Source: Lachnospiraceae bacterium
Lineage (GTDB): Bacteria > Bacillota > Clostridia > Lachnospirales > Lachnospiraceae
Direction: 5' to 3'
Length of the DNA: 51,426 nt
NCBI GenBank assembly: GCA_017469945.1
Contig: JAFUFI010000015.1
Coordinates: 1 to 51,426, forward strand
Shown: positions 15,667 through 25,652 of the stretch, piece by piece
Layout: every line of letters begins with the position of its first letter
How positions within the stretch are numbered: position 1 is the stretch's first letter
Program-made: the position numbers and the translations under genes
Notes under the pieces: model-generated
The model's database searches: none
Seen by the model: only the letters and a program-made list of their open reading frames with translations
What the model was told of the DNA's origin: nothing

Positions 15667-17415
15667 ATGGTACGCAGAATTCTTAAAGAAGTAAAGCAGT
15701 ACACCTTCGCCTCCATCATCACCCCGGTCTCTATGATCCTTGAGGTTGTAATGGAGCTTTCGATTCCCTATCTTATGGCATCGATCATTGATAAAGGTGT
15801 TAATGCCGGGGATATGAACCATATCCTAAAGGTTGGCGGACTTATGGTGGTCGCCGCGCTTATAGGACTTTTCGGAGGTCTTATGGGCGGAAGATTCGGA
15901 GCTATGGCCTCTGCGGGTCTTGCCAAGAATCTGAGAGAGAGTATGTATAATCATATACAGAATTTCTCATTCTCAAATATAGATAAGTTCTCAACATCCG
16001 GTCTTGTAACAAGGCTTACAACCGATGTGACCAATATACAGAATGCTTATCAGATGATGTTACGTATTGCTGTAAGAGCTCCTTTAAGTATGATAGTTGC
16101 CCTTATAATGGCATTCAGGATCAATACAAGGATTGCAAGCATTTATCTTATTGCACTGATTTTTCTGGCAATAGTGATGACAATCATAATGCTTACTTCA
16201 ACCGGGACATTTAAGAAAGCTTTTCCGAAGTATGATGCCTTAAATGAGTCAATACAGGAAAACGTGTCCGCTATCAGAGTTGTAAAAGCATATGTACGTG
16301 AGGAGCAGGAAATCTCCAAACTCCACACAGCAGCTAATAATATTTACAACATTTTCGTCAAGGCGGAGAAGAAAATCTCGTACGCTTTCCCGATAATGTC
16401 TCTTACGGTTTATGCAACCATCATCGTTATAAGCTGGCTCGGAGCAAAGATGATAGTCGGCAGCGAACTTACTACAGGCGAACTTACAAGCCTTCTTTCA
16501 TACTGTATGAGTATCCTCTTTAGTATGATGATGCTGATGATGATCTTTGTAATGATCTCTATGAGTATTGCCAGTATGGAGCGTGTATCCGAGGTACTTA
16601 AAGAAGAGCCGGATATAGTCAATCCCGAGAATCCTGTTATGGAAGTTAAAGATGGCAGTATTAAGTTTAACAACGTAAGCTTTTCCTACCATAAAGAGGG
16701 CGGTGAACCTATCCTTAGAAATATTAATCTTGATATTAAGTCCGGTGAGGTTATAGGAATTATGGGAGCAACAGGCTCATCAAAGTCCAGCCTCGTAAAT
16801 CTTATTTCAAGACTTTACGATGTAACGGAGGGTGAGGTTTTAGTAGGCGGAATAGATGTAAGAGAGTACGATCTTGAGACTCTCAGAAATCAGGTAGCCG
16901 TCGTTCTTCAGAAAAATGTCCTCTTTACCGGAAGTATTTACGATAACCTCCGCTGGGGCAACAAGGAGGCAACGGATGAAGAGTGCAGAAATGCCTGCAA
17001 ACTTGCATGTGCCGACGACTTTATAAGTTCCTTCCCGGACGGATACGAGACTCATATAGAGCAGGGCGGAACAAACGTATCCGGCGGTCAGAAGCAGAGA
17101 CTTTGTATCGCAAGGGCACTTCTTAAAAAGCCCAAGGTACTTATACTTGATGACTCTACCAGCGCAGTTGATACCGCTACGGACGCAAGAATCAGAAAAG
17201 CTTTGAGAGAAGCCATTCCCGGTACCACAAAGATCATAATTGCCCAGCGTATCAGTTCCATACAGGATGCTGACAGAATAATAGTACTTGATGACGGCGA
17301 GATAAATGCTTTTGATACGCATGAGAATCTCCTTGAGAATAACGAGATCTATCGCGAGGTCTATGAATCACAGACCGGCGGAGCGAGAGACTTCGATGAA
17401 ACGGAGGTGGGATAA
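15667..17415 (+). CDS. Heterodimeric ABC exporter, degenerate-site subunit
   Basis: A 582-residue half transporter: a six-helix exporter-type membrane domain (residues ~1-320) followed by an ATPase domain. The start at 15667 follows AAAGAAAGG. Walker A is GATGSSKS (367-374), with serine where glycine normally precedes the lysine. Walker B is LILDDST, with aspartate instead of the catalytic glutamate. The switch histidine is replaced (IIAQRIS). The signature NVSGGQ is canonical. This is the pattern of the non-hydrolysing half of heterodimeric exporters such as TM287/288, LmrCD and BmrCD. The partner gene starts at the base after this stop codon. Substrate unknown; drugs or lipids are typical. 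Confidence 0.92.
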   Translation: MVRRILKEVKQYTFASIITPVSMILEVVMELSIPYLMASIIDKGVNAGDMNHILKVGGLMVVAALIGLFGGLMGGRFGAMASAGLAKNLRESMYNHIQNFSFSNIDKFSTSGLVTRLTTDVTNIQNAYQMMLRIAVRAPLSMIVALIMAFRINTRIASIYLIALIFLAIVMTIIMLTSTGTFKKAFPKYDALNESIQENVSAIRVVKAYVREEQEISKLHTAANNIYNIFVKAEKKISYAFPIMSLTVYATIIVISWLGAKMIVGSELTTGELTSLLSYCMSILFSMMMLMMIFVMISMSIASMERVSEVLKEEPDIVNPENPVMEVKDGSIKFNNVSFSYHKEGGEPILRNINLDIKSGEVIGIMGATGSSKSSLVNLISRLYDVTEGEVLVGGIDVREYDLETLRNQVAVVLQKNVLFTGSIYDNLRWGNKEATDEECRNACKLACADDFISSFPDGYETHIEQGGTNVSGGQKQRLCIARALLKKPKVLILDDSTSAVDTATDARIRKALREAIPGTTKIIIAQRISSIQDADRIIVLDDGEINAFDTHENLLENNEIYREVYESQTGGARDFDETEVG

Positions 17416-19338
17416 ATGGCAGGACCCGGAAATCGTGGCGCTATGGGAAGACCGAAGCCGAAGATTGAGAATCCAGGTAAGGTCTTTAAGCGCATAATGA
17501 GCTATGTACTAAGGCCGTACAAGTTCCATGTTATAGCCGTGCTGATATGTATCGTTGTCAGCGTTTTCGCAAGCTTGCAGGGAACGCTGTTTATGAAGAG
17601 CCTTATTGACGACTATATAAAGCCCATGCTCCTTTCGCCTGGAGAGCCGGATTTTCTCCCTCTTTTAAGGGCAATAATAAGAGTTGCGATTTTTTATCTG
17701 ATCGGTGCTGTGGCCGGATTTGTACAGAATATCATAATGATATATGTAACTCAGGGAACTATGCGAAATATGCGTAACGAGCTCTTTGAGAAGATGGAAA
17801 GACTGCCCATCGGTTACTTCGACAGTCATTCCCATGGCGACATAATGTCGACTTACACCAATGATATCGATACAATGAGGCAGATGATAAGCCAGTCGCT
17901 TCCTCAGATGCTCAACTCCGCTATTACTGTTGTTTCGACATTTGTAAGTATGATAGTGCTTAGCCTTCCGCTTACGGTGGTTACCCTTGTCATGGTATTT
18001 GTTATGATGATGGCTACTAAGTTTGCGGCGGGAAGAAGCTCCAAGAACTTTGTTGAACAGCAAAAGAAGCTGGGCGCCGTAAACGGTTATATCGAAGAGA
18101 TGATGAACGGACAGAAGGTTGTTAAGGTCTTCTGCCACGAAGAAGAAGGAAAAGCGAAGTTCAAAGAACTTAACGATTCCCTTTTTGAGAGCGCGGACAA
18201 AGCAAATGCTTATGTCAATGTCCTTGGACCTATAAATGCACAGCTTGGTAATGTAAGCTATGTTATCTGTGCAATTGTGGGAGGATGTCTTGCAATATTT
18301 GTACCCGAGAGCAGTATTTTCTCCTTTACAACAGGAGGTCTTGTAAGCTTCCTTACTCTTAACAAGAATTTCAGTATGCCCATCAATCAGATATCTCAGC
18401 AGTTTAACTCTATTGTTATGGCACTTGCCGGAGCTGAGAGAATCTTTAAGATGATGGATGAAACTCCCGAGACCGATGAAGGCTATGTAATGCTTGTAAA
18501 CGCTAAGGAGGAAAACGGAAAGCTTACGGAATGCAGTGAGCATACCGGAAAGTGGGCATGGAAGCATACGCACCAGGCTGACGGAAGCGTAGAGTACAAG
18601 CCACTCGAAGGAGACGTTGTATTTGACGGAGTTGACTTTGGATATGTTCCGGAGAAGATGGTACTTCACGATATCAAGCTGCATGCACTTCCCGGACAGA
18701 AGATCGCTTTTGTAGGATCTACCGGAGCCGGAAAGACCACGATAACAAATCTTATCAACCGTTTCTACGATATACAGGACGGTAAGATCAGATATGACGG
18801 CATCAATGTTAACAAGATCAAAAAGGCGGATCTCAGAAAATCTCTTGGTATAGTACTCCAGGATACGCATCTTTTTACCGGAACTATTGCCGAAAATATC
18901 AGATACGGAAAGCTTGATGCTACGGATGAAGAAGTAAAAGCAGCTGCCAAGCTGGCTAATGCTCATAGTTTTATCAAGAGACTCCCTGACGGATATAACA
19001 CCGTACTTAGCGGTGATGGTGCAAATCTGAGTCAGGGGCAAAGGCAGCTTCTTGCCATTGCCAGAGCGGCGATAGCCGATCCGCCGGTACTTATCCTTGA
19101 TGAGGCTACAAGCTCCATTGATACAAGAACCGAGCGCATCGTTCAGGAAGGTATGGACAGACTGATGAACGGAAGAACAACCTTCGTCATTGCCCACAGA
19201 CTTTCCACAGTTAAAAACTCCGATATGATCTGTGTTCTCGAAGCTGGAAGGATCGTTGAAAGAGGAACACATGATGAGCTTATTGCGGCAAAGGGAAGAT
19301 ATTACACCCTTTATACCGGAAACAAAGCAGCTCAGTAA
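17416..19338 (+). CDS. Heterodimeric ABC exporter, catalytic subunit
   Basis: A 640-residue half transporter: N-terminal cytosolic stretch, six-helix membrane domain, then ATPase. Walker A GSTGAGKT (434-441), Walker B LILDEAT with the catalytic glutamate, switch histidine in IAHRLST. The signature is NLSQGQ instead of LSGGQ. Together with the upstream subunit this gives one complete ATP site (this Walker pair with the partner's SGGQ) and one degenerate site. A ~40-residue insert between membrane domain and ATPase (NGKLTECSEHTGKWAW, about 360-400) is seen in many clostridial second subunits. ATG follows directly on the upstream TAA, so translation is coupled. A terminator follows at 19392. Confidence 0.93.
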   Translation: MAGPGNRGAMGRPKPKIENPGKVFKRIMSYVLRPYKFHVIAVLICIVVSVFASLQGTLFMKSLIDDYIKPMLLSPGEPDFLPLLRAIIRVAIFYLIGAVAGFVQNIIMIYVTQGTMRNMRNELFEKMERLPIGYFDSHSHGDIMSTYTNDIDTMRQMISQSLPQMLNSAITVVSTFVSMIVLSLPLTVVTLVMVFVMMMATKFAAGRSSKNFVEQQKKLGAVNGYIEEMMNGQKVVKVFCHEEEGKAKFKELNDSLFESADKANAYVNVLGPINAQLGNVSYVICAIVGGCLAIFVPESSIFSFTTGGLVSFLTLNKNFSMPINQISQQFNSIVMALAGAERIFKMMDETPETDEGYVMLVNAKEENGKLTECSEHTGKWAWKHTHQADGSVEYKPLEGDVVFDGVDFGYVPEKMVLHDIKLHALPGQKIAFVGSTGAGKTTITNLINRFYDIQDGKIRYDGINVNKIKKADLRKSLGIVLQDTHLFTGTIAENIRYGKLDATDEEVKAAAKLANAHSFIKRLPDGYNTVLSGDGANLSQGQRQLLAIARAAIADPPVLILDEATSSIDTRTERIVQEGMDRLMNGRTTFVIAHRLSTVKNSDMICVLEAGRIVERGTHDELIAAKGRYYTLYTGNKAAQ

Positions 19339-19391
19339 TTTAGTTTTATATACGCCAAGGTAAGATTACCTACATATTATTTTGCTTTAAA

Positions 19392-19424
19392 AACCCTGAC
19401 GCAGATTGCTCAGGGTTTTTTTTA
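19392..19424 (+). terminator. Terminator after the ABC exporter operon
   Basis: AACCCTGA (19392-19399) pairs with TCAGGGTT (19410-19417), followed by a T run. Confidence 0.85.
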
Positions 19425-19464
19425 TTGAAAAAAGGAACAAAAGGAAGAATAAAAGGAGAGTAAA

Positions 19465-22005
19465 ATGGCTAATAAAGGCGGAAAGAAAGATGAATCCTTT
19501 ATGATGAAGCTTTCGACATTTGTAGTCGACAAGCGAAAAGGTTTCTATCTGATTTTTATTGTTCTTATTGTTTACAGTCTTATCAATATGGGACGGGTAA
19601 GGGTAAACAATGATCTTACGACATATCTTCCGGATACCACTGAAACAAGGCAGGGTATCGATCTGATGGACGAAGAGTTTACGACCTACGGAAGCGCAAG
19701 GATAGCGGTATGCAACGTTACTTACGACGAGGCGAAAAAGCTTGCGGAGGAGATTGGGGGCATGGACTGCGTCTATATGCTCGATTTTGACGATACGAGG
19801 GATCACTATCACGATATGGAAGCCTTGTTTGACGTAACGTTTACGGATGAGGCAGATTCGGAGATGACCCTTGGGTATTTAAGCAGCGTGCTTGAATACT
19901 TAGACGGGTACGATACTTACTTTTCATCCGATATCGGACAGGAGGAGAGAGACGCAGACGACCTGGCGCACGATATGATAATAATCATGCTTCTTGTTGC
20001 TGTTGTTGTAGTTGTGGTACTCCTTTTTACATCAAAGACCTATGCCGAGGTGCCGGTTTATATTATGACTTTCGGAACGGCAGCGATACTTAACAAGGGT
20101 ACTAACCCTTGGTTTGGAGAGATAAGTTTTGTTACTAATTCCATCGCAGTCGTCTTACAGCTTGCTCTCGCAGTTGACTATGCAATCATTCTCGCCAACA
20201 GATTCAAGGAGGAGCATGAGACAAAGGACGCCAGAGAGGCCGTGATTGTTGCTCTTTCAAAGGCTATCCCGGAGATTTCGTCAAGCTCTCTTACTACGGT
20301 TTCCGGTATGATCGCGATGATGTTTATGCAGTTTAGGATCGGATATGATATGGGAATAATCCTTGCAAAGGCTATCGTACTTTCACTTTTATCCGTATTC
20401 TTCCTGATGCCGGGACTGCTCCTTAGCTTTTCCGGGGCAATCGACAAAACGCATCACAAAAACTTTGTGCCCAAGATCACATTTATCGGAAAGTTTGATG
20501 TGGCTACAAGATTTGTTATGCCCTTCGTACTCCTCGCCGGAGTTTTTGCGGGTATGATCATCTCCAACAAAGTTCATTATGTTTACGATATGAGCTCTCT
20601 TAAATCCAGCAGTATGAGTGAAAATAAGTTTTCCGCGTATATGGTGGACAAGGAGTTCGGAGCTGTAAATCAGTTGGCGGTAATGGTGCCCTGCGGAAAC
20701 TACGAGAAGGAAAAGCAGGTTCTTTCCGCAATTGAAAGACTTGATGAGGTGGATTCCGTTATGGGTCTTGCAAATATAGACGCCATGGACGGATATAAGC
20801 TTACGGATAAGCTTTCCCCGAGAGAATTCTCCGAAAGCTTTGACCTTGATGTTGAGGTTGCCGAGCTGGTTTATACAGCCTACGCCACAAAGAACAATGA
20901 TTACGGCGCGCTGGTGGGCGGAGTATCAAATTACGAGGTTCCTTTTATCGATATGTTCATGTTCATATATGAGCAAAAGGACAAAGGAAATCTTACACTT
21001 GAGGGAGATACGGAGGAAACTATAAATGATGCTTACGAGAAGATAAATATCGCAAAAAGCCAGCTGCTTGGCGAAAACTATACAAGATTTGTCTGCAAGC
21101 TCAATGTCCCGGTAGAGGGAGAAGAGACTTACGCTGTCCTTGAAAAAATCAGGGATACGGTAGCCAAGTATTACGACAGAAGCTCTATCCGCCTTGCGGG
21201 TAACTCCACAAGCGACAAGGATCTTTCCGCATCATTTGCAACGGATAACCTTTTGATATCTATACTTACTGCTGTATTTGTAATGATAATCCTTCTCTTT
21301 ACATTCCAGTCCGCCGGAATTCCGGTACTGCTCGTTGTTACGATTCAGGGAAGTATATGGATCAACTTCTCAATCCCTTATCTTCAGGGGGATGTGGTTT
21401 ATTTCCTGGGATATCTTGTTGTCAGCGCGATCCAGATGGGGGCTACCATCGACTACGCCATCGTCATTACGAGCAGATATATGGAGCTTAAGACCTATAT
21501 GCCCATCAAGGAGGCAATCGTCGAGAGCCTTAACGAGTCCTTCCCCACTATAGTCACTTCGGGATCGATGATGGTGGCTTCGGGATTTATTATCAGCGCC
21601 GTTTCTTCGAACCCTGTTGTGGCGGCGATCGGTCTTGCTCTCGGAAGAGGTACTCTGACAAGTATAGCCCTTGTGCTCTTTGCTCTCCCGCAAACGCTTC
21701 TTATCGGCGATATCATCATCGAAAAGACCGCGTTTACTTTAAAGAGAGATTTTGCCAAGCCCTTGCCTAATACAGGCAGAGTACTGATGAACGGCCGAAT
21801 CAGAGGATACGTAAACGGCGTTGTCGACGGTGAATTCCGCGGGATCATCGAAGGCGAGATGGGAGCTACCGTTAGAAGCAAGGATTATGTAGAAGATATA
21901 CTGGCCGGGGAGGAAAAGGAAAGCCTTCCCGATAAGGAAAACGAGAACGGGAAGGAAAATATTCCGGATAAAGACAAAGGAAATAAAAAGGAAGGAGGCA
22001 GATAA
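19465..22005 (+). CDS. MMPL/RND-family membrane transporter
   Basis: An 846-residue member of the MMPL branch of the RND superfamily, which moves lipids or other hydrophobic molecules using the proton gradient. Two repeats of one helix, a large outer loop and about five helices are visible. The helix-4-type motifs VDYAIILANRFKEE and TIDYAIVITSRYME carry the proton-relay aspartate-tyrosine pair of the family. The C-terminal ~60 residues are hydrophilic and highly charged (Lys/Glu-rich), a soluble tail. AAGGAGAG precedes the ATG. The next gene begins one base after the stop behind AAGGAGG, so the two form an operon. No substrate can be named. Confidence 0.9.
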   Translation: MANKGGKKDESFMMKLSTFVVDKRKGFYLIFIVLIVYSLINMGRVRVNNDLTTYLPDTTETRQGIDLMDEEFTTYGSARIAVCNVTYDEAKKLAEEIGGMDCVYMLDFDDTRDHYHDMEALFDVTFTDEADSEMTLGYLSSVLEYLDGYDTYFSSDIGQEERDADDLAHDMIIIMLLVAVVVVVVLLFTSKTYAEVPVYIMTFGTAAILNKGTNPWFGEISFVTNSIAVVLQLALAVDYAIILANRFKEEHETKDAREAVIVALSKAIPEISSSSLTTVSGMIAMMFMQFRIGYDMGIILAKAIVLSLLSVFFLMPGLLLSFSGAIDKTHHKNFVPKITFIGKFDVATRFVMPFVLLAGVFAGMIISNKVHYVYDMSSLKSSSMSENKFSAYMVDKEFGAVNQLAVMVPCGNYEKEKQVLSAIERLDEVDSVMGLANIDAMDGYKLTDKLSPREFSESFDLDVEVAELVYTAYATKNNDYGALVGGVSNYEVPFIDMFMFIYEQKDKGNLTLEGDTEETINDAYEKINIAKSQLLGENYTRFVCKLNVPVEGEETYAVLEKIRDTVAKYYDRSSIRLAGNSTSDKDLSASFATDNLLISILTAVFVMIILLFTFQSAGIPVLLVVTIQGSIWINFSIPYLQGDVVYFLGYLVVSAIQMGATIDYAIVITSRYMELKTYMPIKEAIVESLNESFPTIVTSGSMMVASGFIISAVSSNPVVAAIGLALGRGTLTSIALVLFALPQTLLIGDIIIEKTAFTLKRDFAKPLPNTGRVLMNGRIRGYVNGVVDGEFRGIIEGEMGATVRSKDYVEDILAGEEKESLPDKENENGKENIPDKDKGNKKEGGR

Positions 22006-22006
22006 G

Positions 22007-25000
22007 ATGAGAGATTTAAATAATAGAGTAGGGAGAATAAATAAAACCGCGCTTACTGCCTTCCTGGTAACAGGTCTTTTAGGGGGACTTATATTGGGAC
22101 CTTCGGGAACCTGCTTTGGCAGCAATTCTTTTGCGGATGATGAAACATATATTTACTCAGAGCTTGTCTCCGGAGATGATTCTGATCTTTACGAAGGCAT
22201 TCCCAAAGAGGAGATGGAGATTATAGAGATTTCTTCCGCTGAGGAATTTGTCTCATTTGCGAAAGAATGTATTATTGATTCTTACTCAAGGGATAAGTAT
22301 GTAAAGCTGACCGCGGATATTGATTTAAGGGATTATGCGGACGTTTCCGTTCCTTTGTTCGGCGGAGTGTTTGACGGACAGGGGCATGTGGTCAGCGGAT
22401 TACAGATCGGTAAACGCGGCTCATCTCAGGGACTTTTCAGACATGTCCAGAGAAACGCATGTGTAATGAACCTTTGTGTAAACGGTGATATTGAAAATGA
22501 CGGAGACGGAAAAAACACCGGACTTATCGCGGGGGAAAACTACGGAAAAATATCCCTTTGCGAAGCAAGAGGAAAGGTCCGGGGCAAGGAAAACGTCGGT
22601 GGTATCGCGGGGTTTAACGCTTCCGGTGCTTACATAGAAAACTGCAAAAATGTCTGCATTATCATCGGAGAACACAGCGTCGGAGGAATATGCGGATTTA
22701 ACGAAGGCACGCTTACCGGGAACGAGAACAGCGGTATGATAAATACCTCCGTTTCCGATGTTGAGGTTAATGTAAAGGATATCACGGTTGAAGATATTGC
22801 AAAGATAGGACAATCCTCAGCACTTTCCGCATTTACCGATGTGGGCGGAGTAGCAGGAATATCCTCCGGGACAATCGGAAAGTCTACTAACAGAGGAACC
22901 GTTGGTTATGAACATGTGGGATACAATATCGGTGGAATAGTCGGAAGACTGTCCCAGGGATATGTTTTTGAATGTAAGAACTACGGAATTGTACTCGGAA
23001 GAAAGGATATCGGCGGAATAGCGGGACAGATGGAGCCTTTTTTGCAGGTTCAGTATATGGTCGACGGTATTTCACAGCTTAATGCACAGACTAATATCCT
23101 TTTCGATATGATAGACGGCGCACTCGACGACCTTGACAAGTACGGCACGGAAACTTCAAACCTTGTAAGGGAGATTTCGGATAAACTTAAGGAGGCAAAC
23201 AATATTTCCGTAAACTTGCCAAAGCCCGATCCCGAAAAGGATTTTACAAAAGAAGATGCTAAAGAATACGCCTCCGAACTTGAAGGCCAAATAAAGTCCG
23301 CCGGAGACAATATGCTTTCTCTTAAGGAGAATTTTGATATTATCGCGCAGTACTCCGGAAAGCTCAGTGACCTTATAAGGCGGGAAAACAAGACCCTTAC
23401 GGGGGACCTTAAGGCTATCAGTGCCCAGGCCCGCAAGGTGGAGAATATTTCGAATGGTATGAGCGAAAATATCGCCGCGTATGAAGGAATTGAAATAACC
23501 GACGGTTCACACGAAGAGCCTGAGGAAAACGGTGATGGTGAGCCGGAGCTTCAGAATGCCGAGGAGCCGGTAGGAGAAGAGGAGAATGCAAAAGAGAACA
23601 GTTTGGATGAAGAGACGCAGCATGGCCGCCTTGTTTCCTGCGAAAACTATGCTTCTGTAACGGCGGACAGCGCTGTGGGAGGAATAGTCGGAAGGATCTC
23701 TACGGAGTATGATTTCGATCCGGAGGATGATGTTGATTTAAACGGAAATGAATCTCTTTATATGAACGCTACTGCCAAGGCAACCGTCAGAAACTGCAAA
23801 AACTACGGAATGATTGCTTCGAAGAAGGACTACGTCGGAGGAATCACGGGATATGCCAAGTACGGAAGCCTTTATCAGAATACTTCCGCGGGAGATATAA
23901 GGAGCGATGACGGAATCTACGCCGGCGGAGTTGCCGGATGCGCCGAAGGAGAGATAGACTCCTGTTACGAGATCGGAGATGTATACGGAAAGAGCTTTGT
24001 GGGAGGTATTGCAGGCAAAGGATTTAAGATTACGGGCTGCAGCGCCTACTCTAAGCTGACCTGTCTTGAGCAAAACGCGGGTGAGATCGCCGGAGATATT
24101 TTGGAAGGGGGAGAGATAGCCGGAAACTATTACGTGGCATCAAGCCTTGGCGGAATTGACGGAGCTTCCTACGAAAAGGGAGCAACCCCTCTTTCATACG
24201 AGGATTTTATAAAGCTCCCCGGCCTTCCCGGCGAGTTTACGGAGTTTAATATAATCTTTATCGCTGACGGCAAGGAACTTGCGAGAATCCCCGCTAAGTA
24301 TGGAGAGAAGATTGACGAGAGCAAAATACCCGCCATCCCTGACAAGGAGGACAGGTACGGAGTCTGGCCTTTGGAAGAGCTTGATTTTGTTAAGGGGAAT
24401 ATGGTTCTTGAAGCGACTTACGAAAAGTGGCAGGGATCTGTGGTCAGCGAACTTGAAGTCGACGATAAGGGTATTTCAAGACCCTTTATGATGGTTGCCG
24501 GAAACTTCCTTCCCGGGGCTGAGCTTGAGCTTACGGACGACGGAAAAGAATACGACTTCGATATAATATACGGACCTGAAGATCTCCTTGCAAGAAAGAA
24601 CGGCCTTACAAGGCATGATGGACCGGTTGAAGTACGTATTGCGAAGGCAGGAATAAACGGCAATAAAAAGGACATTATTAAAGTTTTGGTGGTAGAAGAT
24701 AACCGCTTTGTAGAAACTGAGAGCGAGACTATCGGAAGCTATATTTCCTTTAAGATGGATAAATCCGGAAAATTCAAGATTGTTACGGAAAGAGACTATA
24801 CTCTTTACATTGTCATCGGTATAATAGTGTTTGTAATCCTTTCTATTGTTATTATTTGCATCATTGTATCGAGGATAAAGAAATTGAAAAAGAAGATTGA
24901 ATCCAAAAGGCCACCTAAGGCTGTGATTTTTGATCTGGACGGAACGCTGATAGATACTGAGCGCTTTTACCGCAAGGTATGGCCCGAAGCTACGGAGCAT

Positions 25001-25555
25001 TTCGGATACCATCTTACCGACGAGCAGGTTCTTGAACTGAGAAGTCTCGGAAGACCTTTTGCTCCGAAAAAGTTTGAAGAGTGGTTCGGAGAGGACTTTA
25101 ACTATGATGTAGTCAGGACCTACAGAAAGAGGCTCTTTGAGCAGTGCGTTTCCGCTGAGGGTATAAAGGTTAAGGCAGGAGTGCCGGAGCTTCTTAACTT
25201 CCTTAAGGGAAAGGGAGTTACCATAGCTGTGGCTACTGCGACTGATGTTGAGCGTTCGGTAAGATACCTTAAGGCAGCAGGCATCTATAAGTATATTGAC
25301 AAGCTTTGCAGCGCTGCGGATGTAAAAGAGGGAAAGCCCTCGCCATACGTTTACGAGGAGGCATGCAAACAGCTGGGACTTAAGCCTTGGGAATGCCTTG
25401 CGGTGGAGGATGCTCCAAACGGCATCAAATCGGCTGCGGCTGCGGGCTGCAGGGTCGTATTTGTACCGGATCAGACGGATAACGAGCCGGAAGTAGAGCC
25501 GCTTTGCGTAGGAAAAGTTAAGACTGCGGATGAAATCATAGATTTCTTTGTGTAG
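22007..25555 (+). CDS. GLUG-repeat extracellular protein fused to a cytosolic HAD phosphatase
   Basis: 1182 residues with an unusual architecture. A signal peptide (about 1-43, hydrophobic TAFLVTGLLGGLILG) leads an extracytoplasmic region with several GLUG-type repeats (GGIAGFN, GGICGFN, GGVAGIS, GGIVGR, GGITGYA, GGVAGCA, GGIAGKG). These are interrupted at ~345-530 by a helical, coiled-coil-like segment and an acidic linker. One membrane helix lies at about 933-957, followed by basic residues, so the C-terminus is cytosolic. From ~970 to the end is a complete HAD hydrolase of the beta-phosphoglucomutase-like subfamily: FDLDGTLIDTE (D976, D978), a TAT motif, the KPSP lysine and VEDAPNGIKSA. 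The frame is continuous across the junction. Translationally coupled to the MMPL gene. The HAD substrate is unknown. Confidence 0.88.
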   Translation: MRDLNNRVGRINKTALTAFLVTGLLGGLILGPSGTCFGSNSFADDETYIYSELVSGDDSDLYEGIPKEEMEIIEISSAEEFVSFAKECIIDSYSRDKYVKLTADIDLRDYADVSVPLFGGVFDGQGHVVSGLQIGKRGSSQGLFRHVQRNACVMNLCVNGDIENDGDGKNTGLIAGENYGKISLCEARGKVRGKENVGGIAGFNASGAYIENCKNVCIIIGEHSVGGICGFNEGTLTGNENSGMINTSVSDVEVNVKDITVEDIAKIGQSSALSAFTDVGGVAGISSGTIGKSTNRGTVGYEHVGYNIGGIVGRLSQGYVFECKNYGIVLGRKDIGGIAGQMEPFLQVQYMVDGISQLNAQTNILFDMIDGALDDLDKYGTETSNLVREISDKLKEANNISVNLPKPDPEKDFTKEDAKEYASELEGQIKSAGDNMLSLKENFDIIAQYSGKLSDLIRRENKTLTGDLKAISAQARKVENISNGMSENIAAYEGIEITDGSHEEPEENGDGEPELQNAEEPVGEEENAKENSLDEETQHGRLVSCENYASVTADSAVGGIVGRISTEYDFDPEDDVDLNGNESLYMNATAKATVRNCKNYGMIASKKDYVGGITGYAKYGSLYQNTSAGDIRSDDGIYAGGVAGCAEGEIDSCYEIGDVYGKSFVGGIAGKGFKITGCSAYSKLTCLEQNAGEIAGDILEGGEIAGNYYVASSLGGIDGASYEKGATPLSYEDFIKLPGLPGEFTEFNIIFIADGKELARIPAKYGEKIDESKIPAIPDKEDRYGVWPLEELDFVKGNMVLEATYEKWQGSVVSELEVDDKGISRPFMMVAGNFLPGAELELTDDGKEYDFDIIYGPEDLLARKNGLTRHDGPVEVRIAKAGINGNKKDIIKVLVVEDNRFVETESETIGSYISFKMDKSGKFKIVTERDYTLYIVIGIIVFVILSIVIICIIVSRIKKLKKKIESKRPPKAVIFDLDGTLIDTERFYRKVWPEATEHFGYHLTDEQVLELRSLGRPFAPKKFEEWFGEDFNYDVVRTYRKRLFEQCVSAEGIKVKAGVPELLNFLKGKGVTIAVATATDVERSVRYLKAAGIYKYIDKLCSAADVKEGKPSPYVYEEACKQLGLKPWECLAVEDAPNGIKSAAAAGCRVVFVPDQTDNEPEVEPLCVGKVKTADEIIDFFV

Positions 25556-25591
25556 AATTATCAAAAATTTTACGATAATTGCGAAGGTTTA

Positions 25592-25620
25592 GTGACATAT
25601 TACCAAAATGGTTTTATAAT
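25592..25620 (+). promoter_or_regulatory. Predicted promoter of the zinc-ribbon membrane protein
   Basis: GTGACA (25592-25597), 17-base spacer, perfect TATAAT (25615-25620). A ribosome site AAAGGAGAG follows about 20 bases later. Confidence 0.7.
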
Positions 25621-25652
25621 TAAAGAAAAAACCAAAAGGAGAGTTGTCTTAA

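Noticed and set aside
17665..19272. Long reverse-strand open frame (535 codons) opposite the ABC exporter
   Set aside because: It is antisense to a gene with complete ABC motifs, has no ribosome site, and its translation is low-complexity and unlike a protein family; other long antisense frames (for example 24476-25564, 31269-32144) were rejected likewise.
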